Assembly: GCA_963711635.1 (NCBI GenBank)
Contig: CAVQEZ010000004.1
Span: 310,001 to 374,000, forward strand
Source of the DNA: CADEED01 sp963711635
Lineage (GTDB): Bacteria > Pseudomonadota > Gammaproteobacteria > Steroidobacterales > Steroidobacteraceae
Direction: 5' to 3'
DNA: 64,000 nucleotides
The translations under genes were made by a program, and so were the position numbers. Positions 37,391 to 47,903 of the stretch are shown one piece after another. Numbering within the stretch: position 1 is the first letter of the stretch; the number at the start of each line of letters is the position of its first letter. The notes below the pieces were generated by a model. The model worked only from the letters and a program-made list of their open reading frames with translations. It was not told where the DNA came from and searched no databases.

Positions 37391-38873
37391 TTAGCGAGGC
37401 TGCTCGCTCGGCACCGCCGCGGCCTGGGGTGTCAGAATCGGCCGTGTGATGACCGGCGTTCGCCGCGGCGACAGGCGCGCGAGCCGGTCCACCCGCCACT
37501 TCAACACCGGCAGCTTGAGGATCGCGACGGCCCGTCTCACGCCCGGCTTGCGCGCTCTGAACTCGGCGTGAACGAGCGCGTGCAGCGCGCGATAGAACTC
37601 CGGCACGTAGGTCGCCTGGAACATCGGCATCAGGTCGCTCGAGTCGACCCAGTTCTGCTTCTCCCCGAGCTGCGCCTTGACGCGCTCGTAGAACGGCGTG
37701 CCCGGCAGCGGGTACGAGACCGAAACGCCGATGTCGTCGGGCCGGCAGTCGCGCACCATCTGCAGCGTGCGCTCGATGTCCTCCCGCGTCTCGCCCGGAT
37801 ACCCGAACTGCAGGAAGAAGCCCGACCTCGATGCCCGCGCCGTGCAGCAGCCGCGTCGCCGTCGGGAATCTGATCGACGCGCGTGCCCTTCTCCATCGCG
37901 TCGAGGATCCGCTGCGATCCGGATTCGGCGCCCATCCAGACCGTGCGGCAGCCGGCGGCGCGAAGCGCGGCAGACGGTCCGCGGCGTCACCTGGTCGGCT
38001 CGCAGCAGGCACTTGAACGGGATCGACGCGTCGCGCGTGCGCACAGCTCGGCGAACCGCTCGATCCAGCCGGGCTTGAGGCCGAAGATGTCGTCGGCGAT
38101 CCACAGATGGTCGGGCTGATACGTGCGCTTCAGCCACGCCATCTCGTCGACGACGCGCTCGGGCGAGCGGGCGGTGTAGCGCTGTCCGTAGATCGGTTTC
38201 GCGCACCAGTTGCAGTGGAACGGGCAGCCGCGCGTCGTCACCACGTTCATCGAGAAGTAGCCGTGCCGGCGAAGCCACATGTCCGATAGCGATCGACGTC
38301 GACGAGATCCCAGGCGGGGAGCGGCAGCGCGTCGGGATCGCGGATGATCTCGCGCGGCCGCGTGCGGATCATGCGGCCATCGTCGCCGCGCAGACAGACG
38401 CCGGCCACGCTCGTGCAGCCGCCCCGTGCCGCCGGCCGCCGAGCACATCGAGCACGTCGGCGAGCGTCATCTCGCCTTCGCCGGCGACGACGACGTCGGC
38501 GCCGCGATCGAGATATCGTTCCGGATGATCGCTGGCGTCGGATCCCGCGACGATCGTCGTGATGCCGCGCGCGCGCGCCGCGTCGATCATCGTCAACGCC
38601 GCCTCCCGCATCCGGAGCAGGCACATCTTGCTCAGGTAGTTGAAGTTGTCTTCGTAGATCACCGCGAAGCGCGGCCGGTGGGGGTCGAGCGCGTCGGCCC
38701 ACTCGGCCTCGGACGCGGCCAGCATCGCGTCGAACAGGGCGACGATGGTACCCGCGCTCGCGCACGACGGCCGCCGCGTACAGCGCGCCAAGCGGCGCGT
38801 ACGGCTGCTGCGCCTCCCACAGCTTGGGATCGAAGCGCAGGAAGTACGCCTGGCCGAACAACACGTCGGTCAT
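37391..38873 (-). CDS. B12-binding radical SAM protein, several frameshifts
   Basis: Joining at least five frame segments gives an enzyme of about 490 residues. The N-terminal part (VLFGQAYFLRFDPKLWEAQQ, GITTIVAGSDASDHPERYLD) is a cobalamin-binding domain. The radical SAM cluster motif is CPFHCNWC in VVTTRGCPFHCNWCAKPIYG. Next come ALRAAGC and WMGAESGSQRILDAMEKGTR, then FLQFGYPGETREDIERTLQM and VSYPLPGTPFYERVKAQLGE. This is the BchE/HpnR-like group, which methylates or rearranges unreactive carbons of lipids, antibiotics or sugars. In this locus it may modify a polysaccharide or its lipid carrier; that is inference. Confidence 0.82.
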
Positions 38874-38943
38874 GTTCACCGAACCCACGGCTGGCGGGAT
38901 TCCGCGAGCCGCATGTGAACCGGCGGCCGGATCGAGACTGACG

Positions 38944-40119
38944 TTACCCCGGCAAACCGGCGGCGAAGGCGGCCGGCGCCTCGACGCGAACGGCTCCAGC
39001 CGGTTGCCTCGCCACCTGCCGGTACACGTCGAGCGTTTCCCGCGCGGCGCGCTCCCACGAGAACGTCCGCGCCCGCCGGAGACCCAGCGTCGCGAGGCTG
39101 GTCGCGGTGCTCCCGGCTTCGAGCGAGCCGCACCATCGCCTGCGCCGAGCGCGTCCTCGTCGAGCGGATCGACGTGCTCGACCGCTCCGCCGCCGACCTC
39201 CGCCAGCGACGATGTCCGTCCCGGCGATGACCGGCACGCCGCAGGCCATCGCTTCGACCACCGGCAGGCCGAAGCCTTCGTGCAGCGAGGGGAACACGAA
39301 CATCTCGGCCAGGTTGTAGAGCGCCGGCAGGTCTTCGAATGGCACGTAGCCGGTGAACGTGATCGCGTCGGCGATCCGGGCGCGCTCGATGCGGTCGCCG
39401 ATGCCGCGCGAGCGCCAGCCGTAGCGCCCGACGCAGACGAGCTGATGTGTCAGATCGCCGGCGCGGCGACGCGCGCGAACGCGTCGATCAGGCGCGGGCA
39501 GGTTCTTTCGCGGCTCGATCGTGCCGACGTACAGGATGATGCGGTCGTCCAGCCCGTAGCGGCGCCGCACCCGATTCAGCTCCGCAAGGTCGCGCACCGG
39601 CCGGAACGACGGCGCCGCCGCTTCGTGCACGACGTGCACGCGGCGCGGATCGAGGCTGTAGATCCGGACGATGTCGCGTTTGGCGCTTTCTGACACCGTG
39701 ATGATCGGCCGTCGGCGCGGCGCGCCGCGATGTCCACCAGCGGCCGGTTGAGCAGCACGCGGCGCGGCGGGTGGTAGCGCGGATACATCGTCAGGCTCAT
39801 GTCGTGAATCGTGACGACGGTCGGGATCGGCGAGGCGAGCGGCACCATGCCGTTCGTGAAGTGCGCGACGTCGGCGTCGAGCTCCCGCAGCGTCCGCGGC
39901 GCGAGCATCTGCATCCACACCATCCGCGGCAGCCGTGAGGCCGGGACCGCAATCCGCACGTGGCCCGGCAGCGGCGCCGTCGTGTCGATCGGGCGGTTCG
40001 ACACGACGATCAGCTCGTCGTCGCCGCTGCCGGGCGAGGTGCTGCAGCAGATGCTCGGTGTAGTAGCCGACGCCGGTCCGTCCCGGCCTGAGCGTCGTGC
40101 CGTCAAAGGCGATGCGCAC
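38944..40119 (-). CDS. Glycosyltransferase family 4-like, frameshifted
   Basis: The protein of about 390 residues starts at GTG 40119 with VRIAFDGTTLRPGRTGVGYY. Acceptor-side and donor-side Rossmann domains follow, including RIILYVGTIEPRKN, ITFTGYVPFEDLPALYNLAE and the nucleotide-sugar-binding MFVFPSLHEGFGLPVVEAMA with CGVPVIAG. The EGFGLPVVEA motif is diagnostic for GT-B retaining enzymes. It probably adds one sugar to a lipid-linked glycan on the cytoplasmic face. Breaks lie near 40030, 39710, 39465 and 39190. Confidence 0.85.
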   Translation of the reverse strand: MRIAFDGTTLRPGRTGVGYYTEHLLQHLARQRRRRADRRVEPPDRHDGAAAGPRADCGPGLTAAADGVDADARAADAAGARRRRRALHERHGAARLADPDRRHDSRHEPDDVSALPPAAPRAAQPAAGGHRGAPRRRPIITVSESAKRDIVRIYSLDPRRVHVVHEAAAPSFRPVRDLAELNRVRRRYGLDDRIILYVGTIEPRKNLPAPDRRVRARRRAGDLTHQLVCVGRYGWRSRGIGDRIERARIADAITFTGYVPFEDLPALYNLAEMFVFPSLHEGFGLPVVEAMACGVPVIAGTDIVAGGGRRRSGRARRSARRGRARRRRWCGSLEAGSTATSLATLGLRRARTFSWERAARETLDVYRQVARQPAGAVRVEAPAAFAAGLPG

Positions 40120-40120
40120 G

Positions 40121-41928
40121 CTAGCACGCTCTCCGCGCCGCGACGCGCACGCGACGGCGAGCCCGAGCGTCAGCGCGAACAGCACGTAGATGGGCGTGAA
40201 GCCAAGGAAGGAATCGACCGTGCCGTGCACGCCAACGGCCACGACGGCGAGCACCACGCCGAGCGTCCGCGATCGACGCGATCGGCCGCCGCCGCCGCAC
40301 GCGAGCCACGCAAGCTGCCGCGCGGCGCGCCAGACCAGCCACGCCGAACGCGACGGCGCCGAGCGACGCCGCTGCCGGCGAACATCTCGAGATACATGTT
40401 GTTGCTGTGCATGCGCGGGTCCGGGATTCGGGAGGCCCGCAAAGCCGCCGTGAAGCAGGCGGAAGTTGTCGGGACCGACGCCAAGCAGCGGATGCGCCGC
40501 AAACATCTGCGCCGCCGCCCGCCACAGCCGCAAGCGTCCCGGCCGCTCCGTCGGACGCGGCAAGGCGGCGTCGGCCGACCGGCGAGACGTCGCGGCGCAG
40601 CGACCGGCCCGACCACCGTCGCCGCGAGATGGCGCGCGTCGCGCCCGGCTCGGTGCTGAACCACAAACGCCCTTCCTGCACGAGGTCCCACTCCAGCCGA
40701 TAGCGGCCGGGCTGTTCGGGCGGCGCACACCGCTGGCCGCAGCGTGACGGTCGCGCCCGGCGCAATCGGCGCCGCGAACGCCGTGCGCTCGCCCTCGAAC
40801 GCGACGAAGCGATCGCGTCTCGGGTCCAGCCAGTGATACGACAGGTAGAACGGCGGGTCGCCCCGGAATCCCACGTCAGGCGTCCGGTGTTCGTCACGCG
40901 TGACGGGCACGTCTCCGCGTTCGTCCGCCGGCGAACTCGACGCTGCGGCCGGCGCATCGATCGTCGGCGCGATACCACGATTCCTGCCCTTCGCTCGTGA
41001 ACCGCAGCCACATCGACTGCGTGGATCGCGACGCCAGGAACAGCGCCGCAATCAGCGATCGCGAGCGCCGGCGACGAGCCGCACTGCGCCGTCGACCCGC
41101 GCCGCGGACCCCGGATCGCGCCGACGAGCGCGAGGCTCGACGCCATCGTGATCAGGCCCGGCGCGCGTGAACGTCAGCGTGATCGCCTCGCCGATGACGA
41201 CGAGCGCGACGAACAACGCGGCCGACGCGGCATCCGGCCGGCCGCGCGTCGACGTGCGCGCATCAGCAGACCCGAGGCCGAACGCGAAGACGATCTCCAG
41301 ATACATCGACGCGATCGTCGGGTACTGCAGCGGGCCGCCGGCGCGCACCTGCGCGCCGACAGTCGCCACGCCGGGCCGGAACGCCGTGAGCCAGGCGAGG
41401 ACGACCGGCCGACCTGGAGATATTCGAGAATCGCGAGCACGCTGACGAGCGACGCCGGCGCCGACCGCGGCGGCGAGGACGGTCGCTGCAGGCGCGCCGG
41501 GTCGTGAGGCCGTTGACGGCGAGCAGATAGACGCCGAACGCGGCCGTCGAGGCGCCCCGTCATGTGGAGCGCGTTGGTCCGGCGCGACCGGCGACGCGGC
41601 GGACGCGACGACCATCGCGGCCAGCAGCGCCACCCACGGCAGAGGTCAGCGGGGTCCGCCACAGCGGCCGGCGCCGCGACCACGCGATCGCCGCAGAGCC
41701 ACGCCGCAAGCACCGCGAGCGATGGCCGTTTCGAGCGTGGAGATGGACTGCCAGCGCAAGCGGACCAGCGGCTCGGTCAGCTCGAAGGGCGCGAGGAGCA
41801 CGAGCGCGCAGACGGCGACGTACGCGACCGTCAGGCCAGGCTGCCGATCGCACGACCGATGCGCGCACGCCGGTCATCGTGCGTTCACGGCCGAGTGTCG
41901 CGGCCGAAGCGAATGTATTGCGAACCAT
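40121..41928 (-). CDS. O-antigen ligase/polymerase-like membrane protein, many frameshifts
   Basis: Joined frames give about 590 residues with many membrane segments. Recognisable pieces are GAQVRAGGPLQYPTIASMYL, EAITLTFTRAG, HPLLGVGPDNFRLLHGGFAG and the C-terminal STVDSFLGFTPIY-like end. The PLLGVGPDNF loop is typical of Wzy/WaaL proteins, which polymerise or ligate glycan repeats in the periplasm. The ATG at 41928 (MVRNTFASAATLGRERTMTG) is supported by alignment by eye with the truncated homologue at 35750. The stop TAG sits one base before the glycosyltransferase GTG. Confidence 0.72.
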
Positions 41929-42122
41929 GTGATGCGACGGACGACGGTTCCAAGAACCTTGCCACGGGCGATCACCGTAATCAGCGCAAGGCACGCCTGC
42001 TGCATAGGCAACCGGGAAACCGCAGATCGTTTGTTTCGAAGCAATCCGCCGTGTCTGCCGCTGCCGCCTGAATCGGCGCTCAGGCGTCGCATGCTGCGGG
42101 CGCGACACCGAGTGTGACTGCG
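41929..42122. promoter_or_regulatory. Divergent intergenic region in the polysaccharide locus
   Basis: About 190 bases separate the start of the ligase gene (minus) from that of the flippase gene (plus). Promoters for both directions are expected here. I see no clear consensus elements or operator. Confidence 0.4.
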
Positions 42123-43435
42123 ATGAACGTGCTTACATCGAACGAAGGCTCGTTTCGAAGCGCGAAACTCGTCGCCTACAAGGCGTTCGCCGACCTGGCG
42201 GGAAAGGGCGCGCTGTTCGTCGATCACGATCGTCGCGGCGCGCCGGCTGTCGCAGCAGGCGTTCGGCGTCTTCTCGCTCGGGTCGACGCTCGGATGGATG
42301 CTCGCGGTGGCGACCGATTTCGGGATTCAGCTGCATCTGGCCCGCGCGGTCGCGCGCGCAGCCGGCCGCGGCCGCCCTCCTGCGGCGTGGCTGCGCGTGC
42401 GGCTGTGGACCGCCGCCTCGGCGATCGCCGTCGTGACGGCCTGCTCGCCGCGGCGCGGAGCGCTGGCCTCTCCGTGCCGGTCGCTGTGCTCGCGCTCGTC
42501 TACGCCTGCAGCGGCCTGATCGAGCTGCTCCACTATTTCTATCGCGGCCTGTCGCGCAGCGACGTCGAGTCGTCGCTGACGTTGTGGCAGCGATCGGCGA
42601 CGCTGGTGTCGGCACTCGATCGCGCTTGCTGGTGGCCCGGACGTGACCGTGCTGGCGATGCGCGATGCTGCTGCCCGGTTCTCGCGACACTGGCCGTCGA
42701 GCCTGCGGATCGCGACGCGCCTTGCCCGCACCTCCGCCGTCGCCGCATGTTGCCGACGGCGCAGTCGCCGAAGCCAGGTGCCGCGTGGCCGGACCACGTT
42801 CCGGCGCGACGTGCTGCCGATCGGCGCCGGCATCGTGCTGTCGGCGCTCTACTTCCGGATCGATGTGTTCCTGTCCAGCTCTGGTCGGGCACGAGGCGGT
42901 GGCGCTCTACAACGCGGTATTCCGGCTGGTCGAAGCGCTGCGGCTGTTTCCGGCGGCGGTGCTGGCCGTGGCGCTGCCCGCTCTGTCGCGCCGCCGACCT
43001 GCGGCCGCTGGTGCGGGTGTCGGCCGGCGTCACGCGTGTTTGCCGTGGCGGCGGCGTCGCGCTCTGGGCGGCGGCGCCTGGCTGGTGCCGTTGCTCTACG
43101 GCGCGCGCTACGCGCCGGCGGTTCCGGCGTTCCGGATCCTGGCTGCTGTCGTTTCCGCTGATGTCGCTCAACTACGCGCTGACGCATCAGCTCATCGGCT
43201 GGAACGGCCAGCGGGCGTACGCCGCGATGTGCGCGCCGCGCTCGTCGTCAACCTCGCGCTGAACGCCTGGCTCATTCCCGCGCTGTCGATCGAAGGCGCC
43301 GCGTGGGCAACGCTTGGCACCGAAGTGTTCCTCACCGCCGGATGCGTCGCCGCGCTGTGGATGCCGCGTCGGCGACGCATGCCGCACCGGCGCCGCGTGA
43401 TGCCGCAGGACGTCGCGAGGGGTGACCGGGAATGA
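42123..43435 (+). CDS. Polysaccharide flippase (MATE/Wzx-like), frameshifted
   Basis: Joined frames form a membrane protein of about 435 residues starting MNVLTSNEGSFRSAKLVAYK. Hydrophobic segments include FGVFSLGSTLGWMLAVATDF, VLPIGAGIVLSALYFRIDVF, LSQLWSG/EAVALYNAVFRLVEALRLF-type stretches and MSLNYALTHQLIGWNGQRAY. The 12-14 segment layout with RIDVF and ALYNAVFRL matches oligosaccharide flippases that turn lipid-linked repeats to the periplasm. It diverges from the ligase gene. Breaks near 42220, 42450, 42630 and 42760 onward look like indels. Confidence 0.78.
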
Positions 43436-44422
43436 TGTCGCTGTCGCCCAGGAACTGGCCATCGCGCGCAGCGTGATCTACGCGTCGCTGTTCGAGTATC
43501 CGCTGACGCTGAGCAGCTGCACCAGACGCTGATCGAATCGGAGCAGACCCCGTCCGAGATTCTCTCCGCCTACGATCGAGCGCGCGGCTGCAGCGCATCG
43601 TCGACTACCGCGACGGATTCTTTTTCCCGGCCGGCCGCGCCGACTGTTCGTCGAGCGCCGTCGCGCGCGAAGCGCGCAGCCGCGCGTTTCTCGACCAGCA
43701 TCGACGCTGCTCCGGCTGCGTGTGCGCGGTGCCGTACACCCGCATGGTCGCGCTGTCGGGCAGCATCGCGCACCTGAACCTCGACGCGGCGGCGACCTCG
43801 ATCTGTTCATCGTCACGCGCGGCCGCCGGGTCTGGAGCGTCACCGTCGCCGTGCTCGTGCTGGCGAAGCTGCTGCGCCGGCGGCGCGTCGTGTGCGCGAA
43901 CTTCGTCCTCGTCCGACTCGCACCTCGCGCTCGACCAGCAGGATCTCTTCACCGCCAACCAGGTGATCCATCTCAGGCCGCTCATCGGCGCGAGCTGCTC
44001 GACGACATTCTCGCGGCCAACCCGTTCGTGACGCGCTTCTATCCGAATTTCCGGGCCACTGAGGCGCAGGGGGCGATCCGCGGCGGGTATCCCAGTGGCG
44101 CCCGGCCCCGGAGCTCGACTCGGATGAAGACAATCGTCGAGCGCGTATGCCTCGGACCGTCGCGGCTCGTCGAGATGCTGTGCCGGCACGCGTATGCATG
44201 GCATCTCCGGCGTCGCGCGGCGACATGGCGCTCTCCGGAGCAGGTGCAGCAGCAGCCGGACTACCTCAAGCTACACACCCACAGCCACCGCCGCTCGGTC
44301 CTCGAGCGGTTCGACCGGGCGCTCGGCGATGCGCTGCAAGCCGCCGCGTGCGCCGGCCAGCCGATTGCCGCCCCACGTCGCCGGGCCTCCCGACGCTGAA
44401 GCCGGGTGACGTGCTATGGTGA
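43422..44422 (+). CDS. Nucleotidyltransferase-like protein, frameshifted
   Basis: The GTG at 43422 overlaps the flippase stop and gives a frame beginning VTGNDVAVAQELAIARSVIY then FEYPLTL. A middle segment joins as MVALSGSIAHLNLDAA and GDLDLFIVTRGRRVWSV. The GS(x)n D-L-D pattern is the active site of polymerase-beta-type nucleotidyltransferases. Later come ANPFVTRFYPNFRATEAQG and QQQPDYLKLHTHSHRRSVLE. Proteins like this are often annotated only as hypothetical in polysaccharide loci. Function and end point (44400-44422) are uncertain. Confidence 0.55.
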
Positions 44423-45051
44423 AAAGCGCTCAGTGAGCATGGCTGCGAATCACCCTGGGGGCGGGAACGATAGCCGTCCTGATTGCGCGTCAACTGGCCG
44501 GCAGCCGGCGGGCCAACAGGCGTTGCAGCGCCTGCGCCGGAACAGATCACCCTGCGCCGGCCCGCTGTTGCCACGCAACCCCTCGATGCCGGCGCGCCGT
44601 TCTGGGGGACCGAGGGCGATCACACGTCGGTCGCCACGGTCTCCCGCGACGAATCGTCAGGACGGAGCGCTCTGGTCTTTCGGTACGAGCTCGGTACGGG
44701 CCGCGCGCGCAATCAGTTCGCCGCGCTGGTGGCGTCGGTGCCGCATGGTCTCTCGCAGTACGATCGCGTCACCTTTCGCGCGCACGCGAGCCGTCCACTT
44801 CGTCTGGCCGTGACGCTCCGGCCCGTGGGTGGCAACCCTCCGGCTCACTGGGTGCGATCGGTGTACCTGGATCGGCACGCCTCGAACCGTCACGGTGTTC
44901 TTCGACGACATGCGCGCGGTGCCGAGAGAGGTGGCGGGGCCGGCGCCGCTCGGCTTCGATTGGGGCGCTCATGTTCCTCATCGATACGAACAACACGAAG
45001 CCCGGCACGCGCGGCGAGATCAGGCTGAGCGAGATCGCATACGGATACTGA
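44416..45051 (+). CDS. Membrane-anchored protein with a carbohydrate-binding-like domain, frameshifted
   Basis: An ATG at 44416 opens a frame with a hydrophobic anchor (LRITLGAGTIAVLIARQLAG), interrupted by one stop at 44434 that is probably an error. A beta-rich domain follows: GAPFWGTEGDHTSVATVSRD, SALVFRYELGTGRARNQFAA, YDRVTFRAHASRPLRLAVTL. The end FLIDTNNTKPGTRGEIRLSE resembles CBM/CIA30-type sugar-binding sandwiches. It sits at the end of the polysaccharide locus and probably faces the periplasm. The domain call is by pattern only. Confidence 0.55.
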
Positions 45052-45085
45052 TCTGGCGGCTGTGGCGGCCGAGGGGGAGGATCGC

Positions 45086-45301
45086 ATGTCGACAAAGGAT
45101 GTCTGGACGTACGCGTTGCTGGTCGTGATTGCCGCGGCTCTCGTCCTTCACGCGTTCGTGCCGCGCTACGACTGGCGGACGAGTGAAGACACAGGCTCGA
45201 TCAGCATCGTCGTCTACGACAAGTGGACCGGCCGCTTCCAGCGCGGCGTCTACGACGCCGACGGCAAGCTGAACGTCATGACCGTGTTCACGCCGTTCTG
45301 A
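45086..45301 (+). CDS. Small single-pass membrane protein
   Basis: The 71-residue product starts MSTKDVWTYALLVVIAAALV with one membrane segment, then a soluble tail ending GKLNVMTVFTPF. GGGGGAGGA lies just upstream, a strong ribosome site. The tail WRTSEDTGSISIVVYDKWTG looks like a short beta hairpin. Function unknown. Confidence 0.7.
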   Translation: MSTKDVWTYALLVVIAAALVLHAFVPRYDWRTSEDTGSISIVVYDKWTGRFQRGVYDADGKLNVMTVFTPF

Positions 45302-45377
45302 CGCGCATTGGCGTCTCGGCTCGCTGACGGCGCACAGTTCGATTCTGACAAACCCTGTTATGCTTATGCGGTCTGAA

Positions 45378-46645
45378 ATGGCCTTGTCAGGCGACTCTGC
45401 GTCCATGTCCCTCGTCGCCCTGTCGGAACTGCTCGGCGCCACCGTGCGCGATGCCACAGGCGCGGTCCGCGGGCGTGTGCGCGAAATCGCCGTCGCGCCG
45501 CAGGACCATCCCACCCGCGTCGCGTATTTAATCGTCAAGACCCCGGCCGGCGAACGCGTGCTGTCCGGCCGACGACGTCAGGTCCTGCGGCGGCACCGTG
45601 CGCACGGCGACCGAGTCCGCGCGGTGGGGCGCATACGCGCCGTCTGACGGCGTCCTGCTGCTCAAGCGCGATCTGCTGGACCAGCAGATCATCGACGTCC
45701 ACGGCCGGAAGGTCGTGCGCGTCAACGACGTCGAGATCGAATCGACCCCGATCAACGGCCGCATCCTGCTGAATGTCGTCTCGGTCGACGTCGGCGCGCG
45801 CGGCGCCATCCGCCGTCTCTCGAAGGGCGTCGTCCCGTCGTTCACCCTGCGGGCGCTGCTCGAGAAGATCCCGCCGCGCGTCATCCCGTGGCAGTTCGTC
45901 GATCTCCTCGAGACCGACCCGGCACGGCGCGTCAAGCTGAAGATCGCCTACGAGGGCCTCGCCAAGCTCCATCCGGCCGACATCGCCGACATCGTCGAGG
46001 ATCTGCCGAGCCGCCGAGCGGGAGGCCGTCTTCGAGACGATCGACGAAGAGGTCGCGGCGGAAACGCTCGAGGAGCTCGATCCCGACGTCAAGGTGTCGA
46101 TCGTCGAATCGCTCGACAAGGATCGCGCGGCCGACATCGTCGAGGAGATGGATCCGGACGCCGCCGCCGACCTGCTGGGCGACCTGGAAGAGGAACACTC
46201 CGGCGAGATTCTCAAGGAGATGCAGCCGGACGAGCGGCGGGAGGTCACCCAGCTCCTCGAGTTCGGCGAGCACACGGCCGCGGGCCGCATGACCACCGAG
46301 TTCATCGCCGTTCCCGAAACCGCCGTCGTCGACGACGCGATCGAGGCGCTCAAGGCGTTCGAAGGCAGCCGCGAAGCGGTCGCCACCATCTACCTGACCG
46401 GTCGCCGGACACAAGCTCTCGGGCGCGGTGCCGCTCGTGAAGATCGCGATCTTCTCGCCGGCGATCCAGCTCTCGAGCTGAGCGAGCCGTATATCGCCTG
46501 CGCCCCGGATACACCGCAGGACGAAGTGGCCGCCCTGTTCGACAAGTACAATCTCATCACGCTGGCCGTCGTCGACGAGCACGGCCGGCTCGCCGGCATC
46601 ATCACCGCCGACGACGTGATCACCATGCTGCGGCATCGCGACTGA
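45378..46645 (+). CDS. PRC-barrel, MgtE_N and CBS domain protein, frameshifted
   Basis: Joined frames give about 420 residues. An N-terminal PRC-barrel-like part (LSELLGATVRDATGAVRGRV, IDVHGRKVVRVNDVEIESTP) is followed by an MgtE N-domain of short acidic helices (LHPADIADIVEDLPS, LDKDRAADIVEEMDPDAAAD) and a CBS pair (HTAAGRMTTEFIAVPETAVV, LAVVDEHGRLAGIITADDVI). There is no MgtE channel domain, so this is a soluble Mg-sensing module. It is followed by an Nramp-type transporter gene eight bases on, which it probably gates. Starts at 45378 and 45405 are both possible. Breaks lie near 45575, 46010 and 46405-46480. Confidence 0.82.
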
Positions 46646-46652
46646 CGCGCCC

Positions 46653-47900
46653 ATGAAGTTTTTCTCGAAGGGCTGGCGCGAGCCGTCTGATGCTGGCGCT
46701 GGCCGTCGTCGGCCCGGGCTTCATCACGGCCAGCGGCGGCGACGACGCGGGCGGGGTCTTTACATACTCGCAGGCGGGCGCTCAGTTCGGCTACTCGTTA
46801 CTCTGGACGATGATCCCGATCGCGATCGCGCTGGTCGTGGTGCAGGAGATGGCGGCGCGGATGGGCGTCGTGACCGGCAAGGGCCTGAGCGATCTCATTC
46901 GCGAGGAGTTCGGCTTCCGTCTGACGTTTTTCGTGATGCTCGCGCTCGTCATCACAAATTTCGGCAACGTGGTGGCGGAGTTTGCCGGCGTGGCGAGCAG
47001 CCTGGAGCTGTTCGGCGTCTCGCGCTATATCGTCGTGCCGGCTGCGGCGCTCATCGTCTGGGTCATCGTCGTCCGAGGCACGTACGACAGCATCGAGAAG
47101 ATCTTTCTGACGGCCTCCGCCTTCTACGTGTGCTACATCGTCGCGGGACTGCTGGCGCAGCCGGACTGGAAGGCCGCGGCCTACGGCACCGTGACGCGGC
47201 CGACGGCCGCCGGCATCCGCACCTACGGCTACGTGTACATGGTCGTGGGGCTTGTCGGCACGACCATCGCTCCGTGGATGCAGTTCTACCTGCAGGCGTC
47301 GATCGTCGAGAAGGGCGTGACGGTGCGGCAGTACCGGGCATCGCGGTGGGACGTCATTCTGGGGTGCATCTTCTCCGTCGTCGTCGCGTGGTTCATCATC
47401 GTGGCCTGCGCGGCGACGCTGTACACCAGCGGTCAACACAACATCACCAACGCCGCGGACGCGGCGCAGGCGCTGCGGCCGCTTGCCGGCGAATACGCAT
47501 ACCTCCTGTTCGCCGCCGGACTGTTCAACGCGTCGCTCTTTACTGCGTCGATCCTTCCGATCTCGACGGCGTACGCGGTCTGCGAAGGGCTGGGATTCGA
47601 GTCGGGTCTCGACAAGAAGTTCCACGAGGCGCCGGTGTTCTACTGGCTCTACACGCTGCTGATCGTCGCCGGCGCCGGCGTGCTGCTCGATTCCCGGACT
47701 GCCGCTCGTCTACGTCTCGGTGCTGTCGCAGGTCGCCAACGGCGTGGTGCTGCCCTTCATCCTGATCTTCATGCTCCTGCTGACGAACGACCGCGAGCTG
47801 ATGGGCGACGCACGCCAACTCGCGCGGGTTCAACATCGTCGCCTGGACGACCGTGGTCGTGATGATCGTGCTGTCGCTCGTGATGCTGATCCAGCGGTAA
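46653..47900 (+). CDS. Divergent Nramp-family transporter, probably a Mg/divalent metal importer
   Basis: The protein is about 415 residues with 11 or more membrane segments, including VVGPGFITASGGDDAGGVFT, GTYDSIEKIFLTASAFYVCY and GLFNASLFTASILPISTAYA. Canonical Nramp has DPGN in segment 1 and a Met-Pro-His in segment 6. Here these read GDDAGG and IAPWMQF, as in Nramp-related magnesium transporters. The gene is paired with an MgtE_N/CBS protein. Frames change near 46685, 47695 and 47830. The ATG at 46653 (MKFFSKGWR) fits Nramp N-termini. Confidence 0.82.
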
Positions 47901-47903
47901 ACG

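Noticed and set aside
45360..45404. Earlier ATGs for the PRC/MgtE_N/CBS gene
   Set aside because: The ATG at 45360 overlaps promoter-like sequence; 45378 or 45405 fit better, though I cannot settle between them.
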